64,000 nt of DNA from positions 1 to 64,000 of the forward strand of contig DDXA01000003.1 of assembly GCA_002347725.1 (NCBI GenBank), written 5' to 3'. A program made the position numbers and the translations under genes. The notes beneath the pieces are model-generated. The model did not search any database. It was not told the DNA's origin and was given only the letters and a program-made list of their open reading frames with translations. This document shows positions 1 to 7,198 of this stretch, one piece after another (the stretch's first letter is position 1; each line of letters starts with the position of its first letter). Origin of the DNA: Actinobacteria bacterium UBA2272. Its GTDB lineage: Bacteria > Actinomycetota > Coriobacteriia > Anaerosomatales > Anaerosomataceae.

Positions 1-26
1 TCTGCTGAAGCGCCAAGACGTTAGCC
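1..26 (+). mobile_element. Partial attC site, right half
   Basis: The segment matches the right halves of the complete attC copies at 2088-2172 and 3801-3885 (CTGCTGAAGCGCC, then GACGTTAG) and ends with core GTTAGCC at 20-26. Its left half lies outside the window. Confidence 0.75.
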
Positions 27-47
27 GGAGTCTGGGGAAGGGGGAGC

Positions 48-815
48 ATGTCGATTCAGGACGAGAGTCTGCTGCCCTCGGTCCAGGAGTTCCTCGCTGA
101 GTCTCTCCGCAATCTGCGAGATGACCGTCTGAGCCTGGCCATCCTGCACGCGGTCACGGCAACTGAGCTGATTCTCAAGGAGCGCTTGCGGCGCCTGAGT
201 CCGGCGCTAATCCTGAGGGACATCGACACGAAGAACCCTCAGCGGGCCCAGACGGTATCGCTTGCAGCTTTGCCACATCGGCTCTCGAATCTGGGTCAAC
301 CTCTAGCAAGCGAGGACGCGCAGCTGGTGTGCGATATCGCTGAATGGAGGCACCAGATCGTCCACTACCTGCCCGCGTACGACTCCGCACTGGCAGCTCG
401 TCAGCTTCCGAAACTGCTGGACTTCCTGGCGACGCAGCTGCGAACTGAGCTAGGCACCCCCCTTGAGGCATTCCTGGAGAAGAAGCTCTACCGGGATGCC
501 AGCCGCTATATCGGCGACTGGCACAACGCCGTGATGGATGCTCGGGAGCGAGCAGCTGCGGCCGGCGACGTCGTCGTTCGTGGGGTGTGTCCTCATTGCG
601 GTGGCGTGGAGGTGATGAGTCACGTTGACCAGTCCACCTTGCTCTGCCATCTCTGTCACTCGAACGCGTACGTCTGCGACAGCTGCATCGGGTGTGGCCG
701 CAAGATGATTGTGTCGTACGAGCCTGATCCCTGGGGCGAGTACTGTGACTCTTGTCTCGAAGCTGCCGGGGACCAGTATGCGGAGATGGAGTCGGACCTT
801 CGCCGCGGCAAGTGA
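48..815 (+). CDS. HEPN-like protein with C-terminal zinc ribbons (integron cassette)
   Basis: A 255-residue soluble protein with two visible parts. Residues 1-160 are all-helical with RHQIVH at 101-106, an R-x4-H motif typical of HEPN domains, many of which are RNases or toxin and defence effectors. Residues 181-236 carry paired cysteines (181/184, 200/203, 210/213, 213/216, 233/236) that look like tandem zinc ribbons. The ATG follows GGGGAG by a normal gap. It is the only gene of its cassette, between attC sites ending at 26 and starting at 819. RNase activity is inferred; a DUF4145-like housekeeping role is also possible. Confidence 0.7.
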   Translation: MSIQDESLLPSVQEFLAESLRNLRDDRLSLAILHAVTATELILKERLRRLSPALILRDIDTKNPQRAQTVSLAALPHRLSNLGQPLASEDAQLVCDIAEWRHQIVHYLPAYDSALAARQLPKLLDFLATQLRTELGTPLEAFLEKKLYRDASRYIGDWHNAVMDARERAAAAGDVVVRGVCPHCGGVEVMSHVDQSTLLCHLCHSNAYVCDSCIGCGRKMIVSYEPDPWGEYCDSCLEAAGDQYAEMESDLRRGK

Positions 816-818
816 CCT

Positions 819-906
819 GGCTAACCCGTGCTTCCAGCTGACGCGCCAAGCGTTATCCTGCGAAGAGAGGTGCTCGGCGCGCAGCTGAAGCACCGAGACG
901 TTAGCC
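819..906 (+). mobile_element. attC site A (88 bp)
   Basis: GGCTAAC at 819-825 pairs exactly with GTTAGCC at 900-906. Inner arms GTGCTTCCAGCTG and CAGCTGAAGCAC are near-perfect inverted repeats. The loop region carries TATCCT at 854-859. Confidence 0.85.
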
Positions 907-922
907 ATACACCGGGGGCAAC

Positions 923-1534
923 ATGGAGAAGCTCGACCTCAAGCGGGAGCTGGCGCATCTCTACAGTCCCTCCGCGAAGCAGGTTGAAGCCGTGGACGTA
1001 CCCGCCATGGGCTTTCTCATGATCGACGGACAGGGCGACCCGAACACTTCGCAGGAGTATGCGGACGGGCTCGAGGCGCTGTTCGCGGTGTCATACACGC
1101 TCAAGTTCGCCGTCAAGAAGGGCCACCTCGCGATCGACTACCCCGTGATGCCGCTCGAGGGCTTGTGGTGGGCAGACGATATGTCGGACTTCACGACCGG
1201 TGATCGCTCCGGCTGGAAGTGGACGATGATGATCATGCAGCCGGACTTCGTGGATGCCCAGATGGTCGAAGAGGCTGTTGCTGTCGTTCGCAAGAAGAAG
1301 AATCCCCTGGCTCTTCCCGGACTTCGCTTTGAGGTCTTCGCAGAAGGTGCCGCCGCCCAGACCATGCACCTCGGGCCGTTCTCGGCAGAGGGGCCGACCA
1401 TCGAGCGAGTCCACGAGTTCATCGAGTCCTCGGGGTGTGAACGGTCAGGAAAGCACCATGAGATCTACCTCAGCGACATTCGCAAGGCTGACCCCGCGAA
1501 GTGGAAGACGGTCATACGCCAACCCATGAGGTGA
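923..1534 (+). CDS. GyrI-like small-molecule-binding protein (cassette)
   Basis: A 203-residue protein resembling the GyrI-like small-molecule-binding family. The family-typical features seen are the early MGFLMIDGQGDPN stretch, the long middle with aromatic PLEGLWW, and the C-terminal LSDIRKADPAKWKTVIRQP block. Members bind small ligands, often as stand-alone versions of the effector domain of MerR/AraC regulators; the ligand here is unknown. No DNA-binding domain is present. ATG 923 follows a weak GGGGG ribosome site. It is the sole gene between attC A and attC B. Confidence 0.8.
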   Translation: MEKLDLKRELAHLYSPSAKQVEAVDVPAMGFLMIDGQGDPNTSQEYADGLEALFAVSYTLKFAVKKGHLAIDYPVMPLEGLWWADDMSDFTTGDRSGWKWTMMIMQPDFVDAQMVEEAVAVVRKKKNPLALPGLRFEVFAEGAAAQTMHLGPFSAEGPTIERVHEFIESSGCERSGKHHEIYLSDIRKADPAKWKTVIRQPMR

Positions 1535-1535
1535 T

Positions 1536-1636
1536 GGCTAACCCGGGCGTCGAGCAGAAAGCGCGCCCGTGCAAGGTAGACTAGGGTAGAGAAGCCGGGC
1601 GGGGCGCGCTTCAGCTCACGCCCAAGAACGTTAGCT
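1536..1636 (+). mobile_element. attC site B (101 bp)
   Basis: GGCTAAC at 1536-1542 lies directly after the stop codon; the right core is GTTAGCT at 1630-1636. The inner arms GGGCGTCGAGCAGAAAGCGC and GCGCTTCAGCTCACGCCC pair with few mismatches. The loop carries TAGACT at 1575-1580. Confidence 0.85.
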
Positions 1637-1655
1637 GCACCGGAGGGGGACTTCC

Positions 1656-2093
1656 TTGAGTCGGGTCGATGAGGCAAGACAGCTGTTCAGCGACCACTAC
1701 TCATGCTCCCAAGCTGTCTTCGCAGCGTTCGCTCCGTCCTTCGGGATCGCGGCCCCGAAGGCGCTACAGCTCGCCTCTGGTTTGGGTGGCGGTATCCGGG
1801 CGGGCAGTGCGTGCGGCGCTGTCTTGGGCGCGCTCCTGGTCCTCGGACTGGCGCGTTGCGACGCGGACTGCACGCCAGAGAGTCGGCATGACGTCATGGG
1901 TGCGGTCGATGAGTTCCACGCGCGATTCCGGGCGCAGGTCGGGGACCTCGACTGCCCCGGCATCCTCGGATTCGACGTCCGGTGTCCGGAGCAGCGCGCG
2001 ATCGTACAGGAGCGAGGCTTACGGGAGTCTCGCTGTCTCTTGGCCGTTCGCACCGCAGCTGAGATCCTCGAAGAACTGCTGCCGGGCAGCTAA
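1656..2093 (+). CDS. C_GCAxxG_C_C family redox protein (cassette)
   Basis: A 145-residue cysteine-rich protein. Cys17 sits in the family opening (HYSCSQAVFAAF), Cys53 in the GSACGAVLGA motif, followed by Cys68, Cys72, Cys100, Cys110 and Cys127. This spacing fits the C_GCAxxG_C_C family, small proteins thought to be redox-active or to bind a metal or cluster; no reaction is established. The start is TTG 1656, chosen because GGAGGGGG lies 6 bp upstream and the family motif begins shortly after. The TAA stop overlaps the beginning of attC C, a compact arrangement common in cassettes. Confidence 0.85.
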   Translation: MSRVDEARQLFSDHYSCSQAVFAAFAPSFGIAAPKALQLASGLGGGIRAGSACGAVLGALLVLGLARCDADCTPESRHDVMGAVDEFHARFRAQVGDLDCPGILGFDVRCPEQRAIVQERGLRESRCLLAVRTAAEILEELLPGS

Positions 2094-2172
2094 CCCGCGC
2101 TTCCAGCAGAACGCCGTCAGGTACACTCATCCCGAAGCGCTCGGCGTCTGCTGAAGCGCCGAGTCGTTAGGC
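2088..2172 (+). mobile_element. attC site C (85 bp)
   Basis: AGCTAAC at 2088-2094 overlaps the stop codon of the preceding gene; the right core GTTAGGC is at 2166-2172. The arms GCGCTTCCAGCAGAACGCC and GGCGTCTGCTGAAGCGC pair. It is nearly identical to site E. The loop carries TACACT at 2122-2127. Confidence 0.88.
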
Positions 2173-2216
2173 AGTAACACGGAGATCGCTACAGCTGGGG
2201 ATTCGGAGGACTCGGG

Positions 2217-3083
2217 ATGTGCGATGACGACACTGGACGATCACCCGACTGGAAACAACAGTGGCTGCGTCCGCAGATCGTGCTCACAGGATTCGTGGCT
2301 GTGGTGGGCACGTCGGTACTGGCATACCGATTCTGGCGGCTTCCGGACCCAATTGACTTCCGTTTGACCGACCTGCTCGCGATGTTCCTAGCCCTATTCG
2401 CGATTGGGCTATCGGCCGCATTCTACTTTCGCGGAACCAAGGACAGTTATGTCTTCTTCGACCGAATGTACGAATTCACAATGAAGTCAACCGAAACGCT
2501 AGCGCGAATCGAGGGCAGCTTCAGCGAGCAACTGCGAAGAATCTCAGAGGCATCGGAGCACGTTCGTGATCGAGTCGATCAGATGCCGTCCAACCCGTAT
2601 GAGACGGCCCAGCTGCGAGAGGAAGAGGAGGAGGAGAAGTCCCAGCTGCTTGAGAGTCTGATGCAGAGAGCACAACTGTCAGACGCTGAGGCGGATGAAC
2701 TTCGCCATGAACTCCGACGACGGGATTCCCAGATTGCCGCCTTGTCAGCCCAGATGGCGGAGGCAAATGCTCGTTTGAATGAAAGAAGCGAGATAGTGCA
2801 CCAGGCCCCTGAGCGAACCTTCAACGTGGAGTTGGAGGAGTATCTTCGGCTGGCGGTTCTGCCCGAGTTCGGCCTTGTCGATCCTGCAGAGAACAGCCGT
2901 GCAGTGCGACGTCGACTAAGCGCATGGCTTGGTGAGAACCTGCACCATTTCAGTTCCGTTGCCGCTCGCGACCTCGAATCATTCGGGTACATTGAGGAAG
3001 GTCGGATCACCGCCTGGGGCTGGCAACGGATCCGCCGCTTGTTGCCTTGGCGTCGCACGAACGATGAGGCCGGTGGCGACTAG
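2217..3083 (+). CDS. Membrane-anchored coiled-coil protein of unknown function (cassette)
   Basis: A 288-residue protein not assigned to a family. Two hydrophobic helices (about residues 18-37 and 47-68) are followed by a long charged, heptad-rich segment (about 85-200) with a run of glutamates, consistent with a coiled coil. A compact C-terminal segment (about 205-280) has aromatic and basic residues and could be a winged-helix-like fold. The topology suggests an inner-membrane anchor with a cytoplasmic rod. Base composition looks more AT-rich than the chromosome further right. It is the sole gene of its cassette; the function is unknown. Confidence 0.65.
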   Translation: MCDDDTGRSPDWKQQWLRPQIVLTGFVAVVGTSVLAYRFWRLPDPIDFRLTDLLAMFLALFAIGLSAAFYFRGTKDSYVFFDRMYEFTMKSTETLARIEGSFSEQLRRISEASEHVRDRVDQMPSNPYETAQLREEEEEEKSQLLESLMQRAQLSDAEADELRHELRRRDSQIAALSAQMAEANARLNERSEIVHQAPERTFNVELEEYLRLAVLPEFGLVDPAENSRAVRRRLSAWLGENLHHFSSVAARDLESFGYIEEGRITAWGWQRIRRLLPWRRTNDEAGGD

Positions 3084-3092
3084 GAGTGTTCT

Positions 3093-3176
3093 GCCTAACC
3101 CCGTCTTCGAGCAGACGGCGCAAGCGCTAGAATCAGGTGAGCGCATGACCGCTGCTCAAGACGAAACACGTTAGGC
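3093..3176 (+). mobile_element. attC site D (84 bp), canonical cores
   Basis: GCCTAAC at 3093-3099 and GTTAGGC at 3170-3176 are perfect complementary consensus cores. The arms CGTCTTCGAGCAG and CTGCTCAAGACG pair. The loop carries TAGAAT at 3128-3133, the best -10-like hexamer of the set. Confidence 0.92.
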
Positions 3177-3205
3177 AGACACGCATTGGACCGGGGGCAT
3201 AGCGG

Positions 3206-3793
3206 ATGGACCAAGAGCAGCGTTGGCTGGATGAGTATCGCGAGGTGCTCGTAGACTGCCGCCACTACGAAGTGCTTCGGTGGACCGTGGTCGCTCTGAC
3301 GTATCCCTCAGCGGTCGCAGCGGTAGCGTGGGCGGGGGATCGCTGGGGTCTTGTCACCGGCAGAACGTTCCTCGTGTTCGTTCTCGCTTCTCTGTGGCTG
3401 CTCGCTGGCAGCCTTGTGTTCTCGCAAATCAACTACTTCGGTCGGGTGAAGCTGCTGCGGGCACGGGAACTGGAGGCGTGCGACAAGCTCAACTTCTCAA
3501 ACATGACCCACGAGTTGTTCAGCGAGCCCAGCGCGCCAGAGAAGCAGCCCTGGTATACGCAGGACTTGGCCTTCTGGTTCGCGCAAGCCATGCCTTTCGC
3601 CGCCGCCCTTGTATGCGGCCTCGCCACGATAGTTGTGATTGCCAGCTGGATCCTTGGCTGGCGTCCCTCGGATGTCGGGTCTCAGCGCGACACCCTCGGT
3701 TACGCATTGGGTGTCATGCTCGTTCTTGCCGCGACGGTTGCCGCGACTGTGCGAGGAGCGAAGCGACGCACAGCGAAGCCCGCCGCCAAGTAG
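3206..3793 (+). CDS. Four-helix membrane protein of unknown function (cassette)
   Basis: A 195-residue protein with four hydrophobic segments at about residues 25-45, 52-76, 128-155 and 164-186, separated by a charged cytoplasmic stretch (about 80-125). The basic C-terminus suggests inside orientation. No catalytic motif was recognised. Membrane proteins with two hairpins and a soluble linker occur among stress and anti-phage effectors, but nothing specific supports that here. The ATG is preceded by GGGGGC, a weak ribosome site. It is the sole gene between attC D and attC E. Confidence 0.6.
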   Translation: MDQEQRWLDEYREVLVDCRHYEVLRWTVVALTYPSAVAAVAWAGDRWGLVTGRTFLVFVLASLWLLAGSLVFSQINYFGRVKLLRARELEACDKLNFSNMTHELFSEPSAPEKQPWYTQDLAFWFAQAMPFAAALVCGLATIVVIASWILGWRPSDVGSQRDTLGYALGVMLVLAATVAATVRGAKRRTAKPAAK

Positions 3794-3800
3794 CGTGCTT

Positions 3801-3885
3801 GCCCAACAAGCGCTTCCAGCAGAACGCCGTCAGGTACACTCGTCCCGAAGCGCTCAGCGTCTGCTGAAGCGCCGAGACGTTAGGG
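3801..3885 (+). mobile_element. attC site E (85 bp)
   Basis: GCCCAAC at 3801-3807 and GTTAGGG at 3879-3885 bound a repeat almost identical to site C over its whole interior. The loop carries TACACT at 3835-3840. Confidence 0.85.
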
Positions 3886-3920
3886 CGTCCACTTGGGCCA
3901 CCTGGGCCGCAAGCTCCTTC

Positions 3921-3950
3921 TTGACGCCTATGTCGTATCTGACATATCAT
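3921..3950 (+). promoter_or_regulatory. Sigma-70-type promoter of the toxin-antitoxin cassette
   Basis: TTGACG (3921-3926) and TATCAT (3945-3950) are separated by 18 bp, just upstream of the toxin reading frame. Toxin-antitoxin cassettes usually bring their own promoter. Confidence 0.55.
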
Positions 3951-3957
3951 CACGTCG

Positions 3958-4282
3958 ATGAGCACGCGCGTGAACAAGCCCCTGGTTTGGCTCCATGGCG
4001 AGATCAAGACGCCGCCGCTGTCTGCTGCTGCGCCGGTTGCAGCGAGGTGACTCGTTCGGCTTGCCGCACTCACGGCCCATGCCGGTGGTCGGCCCCCGGT
4101 GCCACGAGCTGCGAATCGTCGACGAGAACGCGACGTGGCGGATCGTCTATCGCATCGACACCGATGCCATCGTCATCGGCGACGTGTTCAGCAAGAAGAC
4201 GCAGGCTACCCCGAAGTCGGTCATCGACGCATGCAAGCGCAGGTTCAAGGAGTACGACGCCATCGCAGGCGGGAAGGAGTGA
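3958..4282 (+). pseudogene. Frameshifted RelE/HigB (Gp49-like) toxin
   Basis: Two pieces of one toxin are in different frames. From ATG 3958 the frame reads the family opening MSTRVNKPLVWLHGEIKTPP and then stops at 4048-4050. The next frame supplies the body from LLRRLQRGDSFGLPHSRPMP to the end, with the family's CHELRI, WRIVYRID and TPKSVIDACKRRF blocks, ending at 4282. About 5-8 family residues seem to be missing at the junction near 4020-4035, which suggests a small deletion. An ATG at 3995 would give an alternative 95-residue product with a foreign, arginine-rich start. Intact relatives are mRNA interferases or ribosome-dependent RNases; this copy is probably inactive. Confidence 0.72.
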
Positions 4283-4287
4283 GCGAC

Positions 4288-4605
4288 GTGGACAAGACGA
4301 AAAGGACCCGGCTCGAGGCCGCTGGATGGCGCGTCGGTGACGCCTCTGACTTCCTCGAGTTGACCGCTGAAGAGACCGCGTTCGTCGAGCTCAAGCTCGC
4401 GCTCGCAGACTACCTGCGCGACATCCGCGTCCAGCACGGTTGGACCCAGACGCACGTGGCGCGCGTTCTCGGCTCAAGCCAGTCCCGGGTCGCCAAGATG
4501 GAAGCGGCGGATGCGTCGGTGTCGGTAGACCTGCTCGTGAAGTCGCTGCTGGCGCTCGGTGCTTCACGTAAGCAGGTCGGTCAGGTCATAGCGCGGGCGG
4601 CATAA
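4288..4605 (+). CDS. HigA-like XRE antitoxin
   Basis: A 105-residue antitoxin. The N-terminal AAGWRVGDASDFLELTAEE block is typical of partners of Gp49-like toxins. Residues about 35-95 form a Cro/C1-type helix-turn-helix (GWTQTHVARVLGSSQSRVAKME). GTG 4288 is preferred because GGAAGGAG lies 8 bp upstream; GTG 4279, overlapping the toxin stop, is the alternative. It would neutralise the toxin and repress the cassette promoter. The frame is intact although the toxin is broken. Confidence 0.85.
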   Translation: MDKTKRTRLEAAGWRVGDASDFLELTAEETAFVELKLALADYLRDIRVQHGWTQTHVARVLGSSQSRVAKMEAADASVSVDLLVKSLLALGASRKQVGQVIARAA

Positions 4606-4694
4606 CCCGGGCATCAACCTGTCAACGCCGTGTGAGCTACACTCGGGTCCGGGCCGAGCGTAGGCGTTGCGGGTTACGCCCAAGATCGTTCGAC
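4600..4694 (+). mobile_element. attC site F (95 bp), weak cores
   Basis: GCATAAC (4600-4606) overlaps the antitoxin stop; the right core GTTCGAC is at 4688-4694. The cores deviate from consensus, but the inner arms still pair well (CAACGCC with GGCGTTG, GGGC with GCCC). The loop carries TACACT at 4638-4643. Confidence 0.72.
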
Positions 4695-4729
4695 GCGGCC
4701 GAGTGCGCACATTGGAGGACGAGGCCCCC

Positions 4730-5695
4730 ATGGTGTCATGTCAGAACGAGCCTGCGACGGTCCCCGCCATGAGCAAGAACCGAACCGAGCCCATCGTCCG
4801 CATTCGAGGCTTCCGCATGGATTTCGACGGACACACGGTTCTTCGCGACCTGTCGTTCGATGTGGAGCGCGGTGAGACGTTCGGGTTTCTCGGCGCGAAC
4901 GGTTCCGGGAAGACGACCACGATCCGCGCGCTCCTGGGCCTCTATCGGCCGACCGCTGGCGAGTTGCTCGTGGATGGTCGGCGGTTCGAGCCTAAGCTCG
5001 GAAGCAACCTCGGCTACCTGCCCGAAGAACGGGGGCTGTACAAGAAGGAGTCGGTCATCAACGTGATGACCTACTTCGGCCGACTCAAGGGTCTCGACAA
5101 GCACGCCGCATCGTCATGGTCGATGGAGTACCTGGAACGGGTGGACCTCGCGGACAAGGCGAAGGTGCGAGTCGACAGGCTGTCCGGCGGTGAGCAGCAG
5201 AAGGTGCAGCTCGGTGTGACGATCATGGGCGAGCCGGAGCTGCTCATCTTGGACGAGCCCACCAAAGGGTTCGATCCCGTGAACAGGCGCCTGTTGCTGA
5301 GCATCATCGAGGAGCGAAGGCAGGCGGGGGCCACCGTGCTGATGGTGACCCACCAGATGGACGAAGTCGAACGGCTCTGCGATCGCGTGCTTCTGCTCAA
5401 GAACGGAGTCGCCGAGGCGTGCGGAACCATCTCCGAAGTCCAGGCGCAGTACGGCGGGACTACGGCGAAGGTGGCCTTCACGGGAGACATTCCGGTTTCA
5501 CCTCGCTACCGCGTGATGCGGCGCGAGAACAACTACGCGGAGCTCGACCTCGATGAAGGGGTGGACGAGGCAGACGTGCTTCGCGACCTGGTTCATGCCG
5601 GAGTATCGGTGCGCAGCTTCGTCACGGGCCGACCGTCGATGGACGACATCTTCGTGAGAGTCTACGGCGGCCACGACGAGCCGGAGGAGGTGTAG
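4730..5695 (+). CDS. ABC-2-type exporter ATP-binding protein (NatA-like)
   Basis: A 321-residue ABC ATPase. Seen: Walker A GANGSGKTT, signature LSGGEQQK, Walker B LLILDEP, H-loop THQ, and a C-terminal domain of about 90 residues typical of NatA/drug-exporter ATPases. It would power the permease encoded next, whose ATG follows this stop directly. The longer frame opens at 4667 inside attC F, so ATG 4730 with GGAGG upstream was chosen; ATG 4769, just before the conserved domain, is also possible. The substrate is unknown (ions, antibiotics or peptides in relatives). Confidence 0.88.
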   Translation: MVSCQNEPATVPAMSKNRTEPIVRIRGFRMDFDGHTVLRDLSFDVERGETFGFLGANGSGKTTTIRALLGLYRPTAGELLVDGRRFEPKLGSNLGYLPEERGLYKKESVINVMTYFGRLKGLDKHAASSWSMEYLERVDLADKAKVRVDRLSGGEQQKVQLGVTIMGEPELLILDEPTKGFDPVNRRLLLSIIEERRQAGATVLMVTHQMDEVERLCDRVLLLKNGVAEACGTISEVQAQYGGTTAKVAFTGDIPVSPRYRVMRRENNYAELDLDEGVDEADVLRDLVHAGVSVRSFVTGRPSMDDIFVRVYGGHDEPEEV

Positions 5696-6919
5696 ATGAT
5701 GGCGCGGCACAATATGGGCACCATCGTCTCCTTCGAGGTCAAGCGTACGCTCTCTAAGGCCGGCTTCTGGATCGCCACGCTGGTCGTTCCCGTCATCATG
5801 GGCGCGGTGATCGCGCTGATCGTGTTGTCCAACACGTCCGCGGCCGACGGTGCGGACTCTCAGGTGAGCGGGCAGTTCACATTCACGTACAGCGACGCCT
5901 CCGGGTACGTGATTCCGGCCGTGGCCGAGGCTCTCGGCGGCATTCTCGCGACTGACGACGGGCAGGCGATAGCCGACGTGAAGGGCGGCAACCTCGGCGC
6001 TCACTTCGCATATCCGGCGAATCCCGCCGAAGAGCCGACGCAGGTCTACGCACTTGACGAAGGCATCTTCGCGAACAGCAAGTACGCCGCCGTCGCATCT
6101 GAGGTGCTGATCACGAGTGCCCAAGCGGCCATCGACGACCGATCGCTTGCTACGCTCGTTCGCGGGGACTTCCAGGTGTTCTCGACGACCTACAAGGAAG
6201 GCCGCGAGTCGGCCGGACTTGCCGAGGTCATCCCGCCGCTACTGCTCCTGCTGCTCTTCTACGCGAGCGTCCTGCTCATGGGCAACCTGATGGCGACCAG
6301 CCTCCTTGAGGAGAAGGAGAACAGGGTCTCCGAGATGATTCTTACCACGATGGATCCAACCACCATGGTCTCCGGCAAGGTGGTGTCGCTGTTCATCGTC
6401 GGTGCGATCCAGGTGGCGGCGATCGCGCTGCCGGTCGTGGTCGGCTACCTGTTCTTCCGGGAGGAACTGAGACTGCCCTACGTCGACCTGGCGTCTTTGA
6501 GCTTCGAGCCTTGGCCGATGCTCGTAGGCGTGCTCCTCCTCATAGGCGGATTCTCCTTGGTCACAACGACGTTGGCCGCGGCGGGTGCGATCATGCCGAC
6601 AGCGCGGGATGCTGGAGCGATCGCCGCTCCGGTGTCGATCGTGCCGTTCGCCCCGCTGTGGGCGGGCGCGCTCGTGTTATCGAGCCCTCAATCTGTCGTC
6701 GTGCAGATCCTCACCTACTTCCCTTACACTGCGGCGCCCACGGCGATGCTTCGCAACGGTCTGGGGACTCTCAGTGCGGTGGAGGCGACGGTCGTCATAG
6801 TCGAGCTGTTCGTGCTCAGCTTCATCATCTTCCGCGTAGCGGTGCGGCTATTCCAATACGGGTCGATCGAGTACTCGCAGAAGGTCGCCCTCAAGGCAGC
6901 GCTTGCCAAGCAGGAGTAG
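5696..6919 (+). CDS. ABC-2-type exporter permease (NatB-like)
   Basis: A 407-residue permease. One helix near residues 20-42 is followed by a large soluble loop (about 45-175) and then a bundle of five hydrophobic segments (about 180-395). This is the DrrB/NatB-like layout with an extracytoplasmic N-terminal domain. The motif LEEKENRVSEM after the second helix is typical of ABC-2 permeases. GAGGAGGTG within the end of the ATPase gene serves as ribosome site. Together the two genes form a full exporter occupying one large cassette. Confidence 0.88.
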   Translation: MMARHNMGTIVSFEVKRTLSKAGFWIATLVVPVIMGAVIALIVLSNTSAADGADSQVSGQFTFTYSDASGYVIPAVAEALGGILATDDGQAIADVKGGNLGAHFAYPANPAEEPTQVYALDEGIFANSKYAAVASEVLITSAQAAIDDRSLATLVRGDFQVFSTTYKEGRESAGLAEVIPPLLLLLLFYASVLLMGNLMATSLLEEKENRVSEMILTTMDPTTMVSGKVVSLFIVGAIQVAAIALPVVVGYLFFREELRLPYVDLASLSFEPWPMLVGVLLLIGGFSLVTTTLAAAGAIMPTARDAGAIAAPVSIVPFAPLWAGALVLSSPQSVVVQILTYFPYTAAPTAMLRNGLGTLSAVEATVVIVELFVLSFIIFRVAVRLFQYGSIEYSQKVALKAALAKQE

Positions 6920-7069
6920 GCCTTCAGCAGCGTCGCCACTCCCGGAATCAGGGAGCTCGTCGTCGGGGACTTCCGGGTCTTCTACGAGGTTGACGTCGAC
7001 ATCGACATCCATTCGGTGCGTCGCGCAAGCCAGCTGCTCGACGAGGATGAGTTCGGTGTGGCGATCTGA
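6920..7069 (+). pseudogene. C-terminal remnant of a RelE/ParE-type toxin
   Basis: Directly after the permease stop, an open frame with no start codon reads PGIRELVVGDFRVFYEV and ends at TGA 7067-7069. The R-E-L-x-V-G-D-F-R-V-F-Y-E-V pattern is the C-terminal beta-hairpin of RelE/ParE toxins. The N-terminal half is missing, as if the ABC genes had replaced it. It is followed at once by attC G, so a toxin gene probably once owned this attC. Confidence 0.6.
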
Positions 7070-7160
7070 CCCGGGCGTCAACCCGACAACGCCGTGTGAG
7101 GTAGACTCGGGCCGGGAAGTCGGGTGGGGCGCGCTTCAGCTCACGCCCAAGATCAGGCCG
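7064..7160 (+). mobile_element. attC-like site G, chimeric and decayed
   Basis: The left half (GGGCGTCAACC to CAACGCCGTGTGAG) resembles site F, while the right half (GGGGCGCGCTTCAGCTCACG) matches site B, so the two arms no longer pair well. The right core lacks its GTT: after CCCAAGATC the sequence runs AGGCC. The loop carries TAGACT at 7102-7107. It is probably not recombinable. Confidence 0.65.
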
Positions 7161-7198
7161 AGACAAGACTACTCATACCGGTAAGGAGACCCTCCGCC

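Noticed and set aside
3280..3867. 195-codon plus-strand frame overlapping the cassette 5 gene
   Set aside because: It runs through attC E, is Arg/Ala/Cys-rich and lacks a ribosome site; the frame at 3206-3793 gives a coherent membrane protein.
4667..4729. Longer N-terminus for the ABC ATPase starting at 4667
   Set aside because: This start lies inside attC F and has no ribosome site; ATG 4730 has GGAGG upstream.
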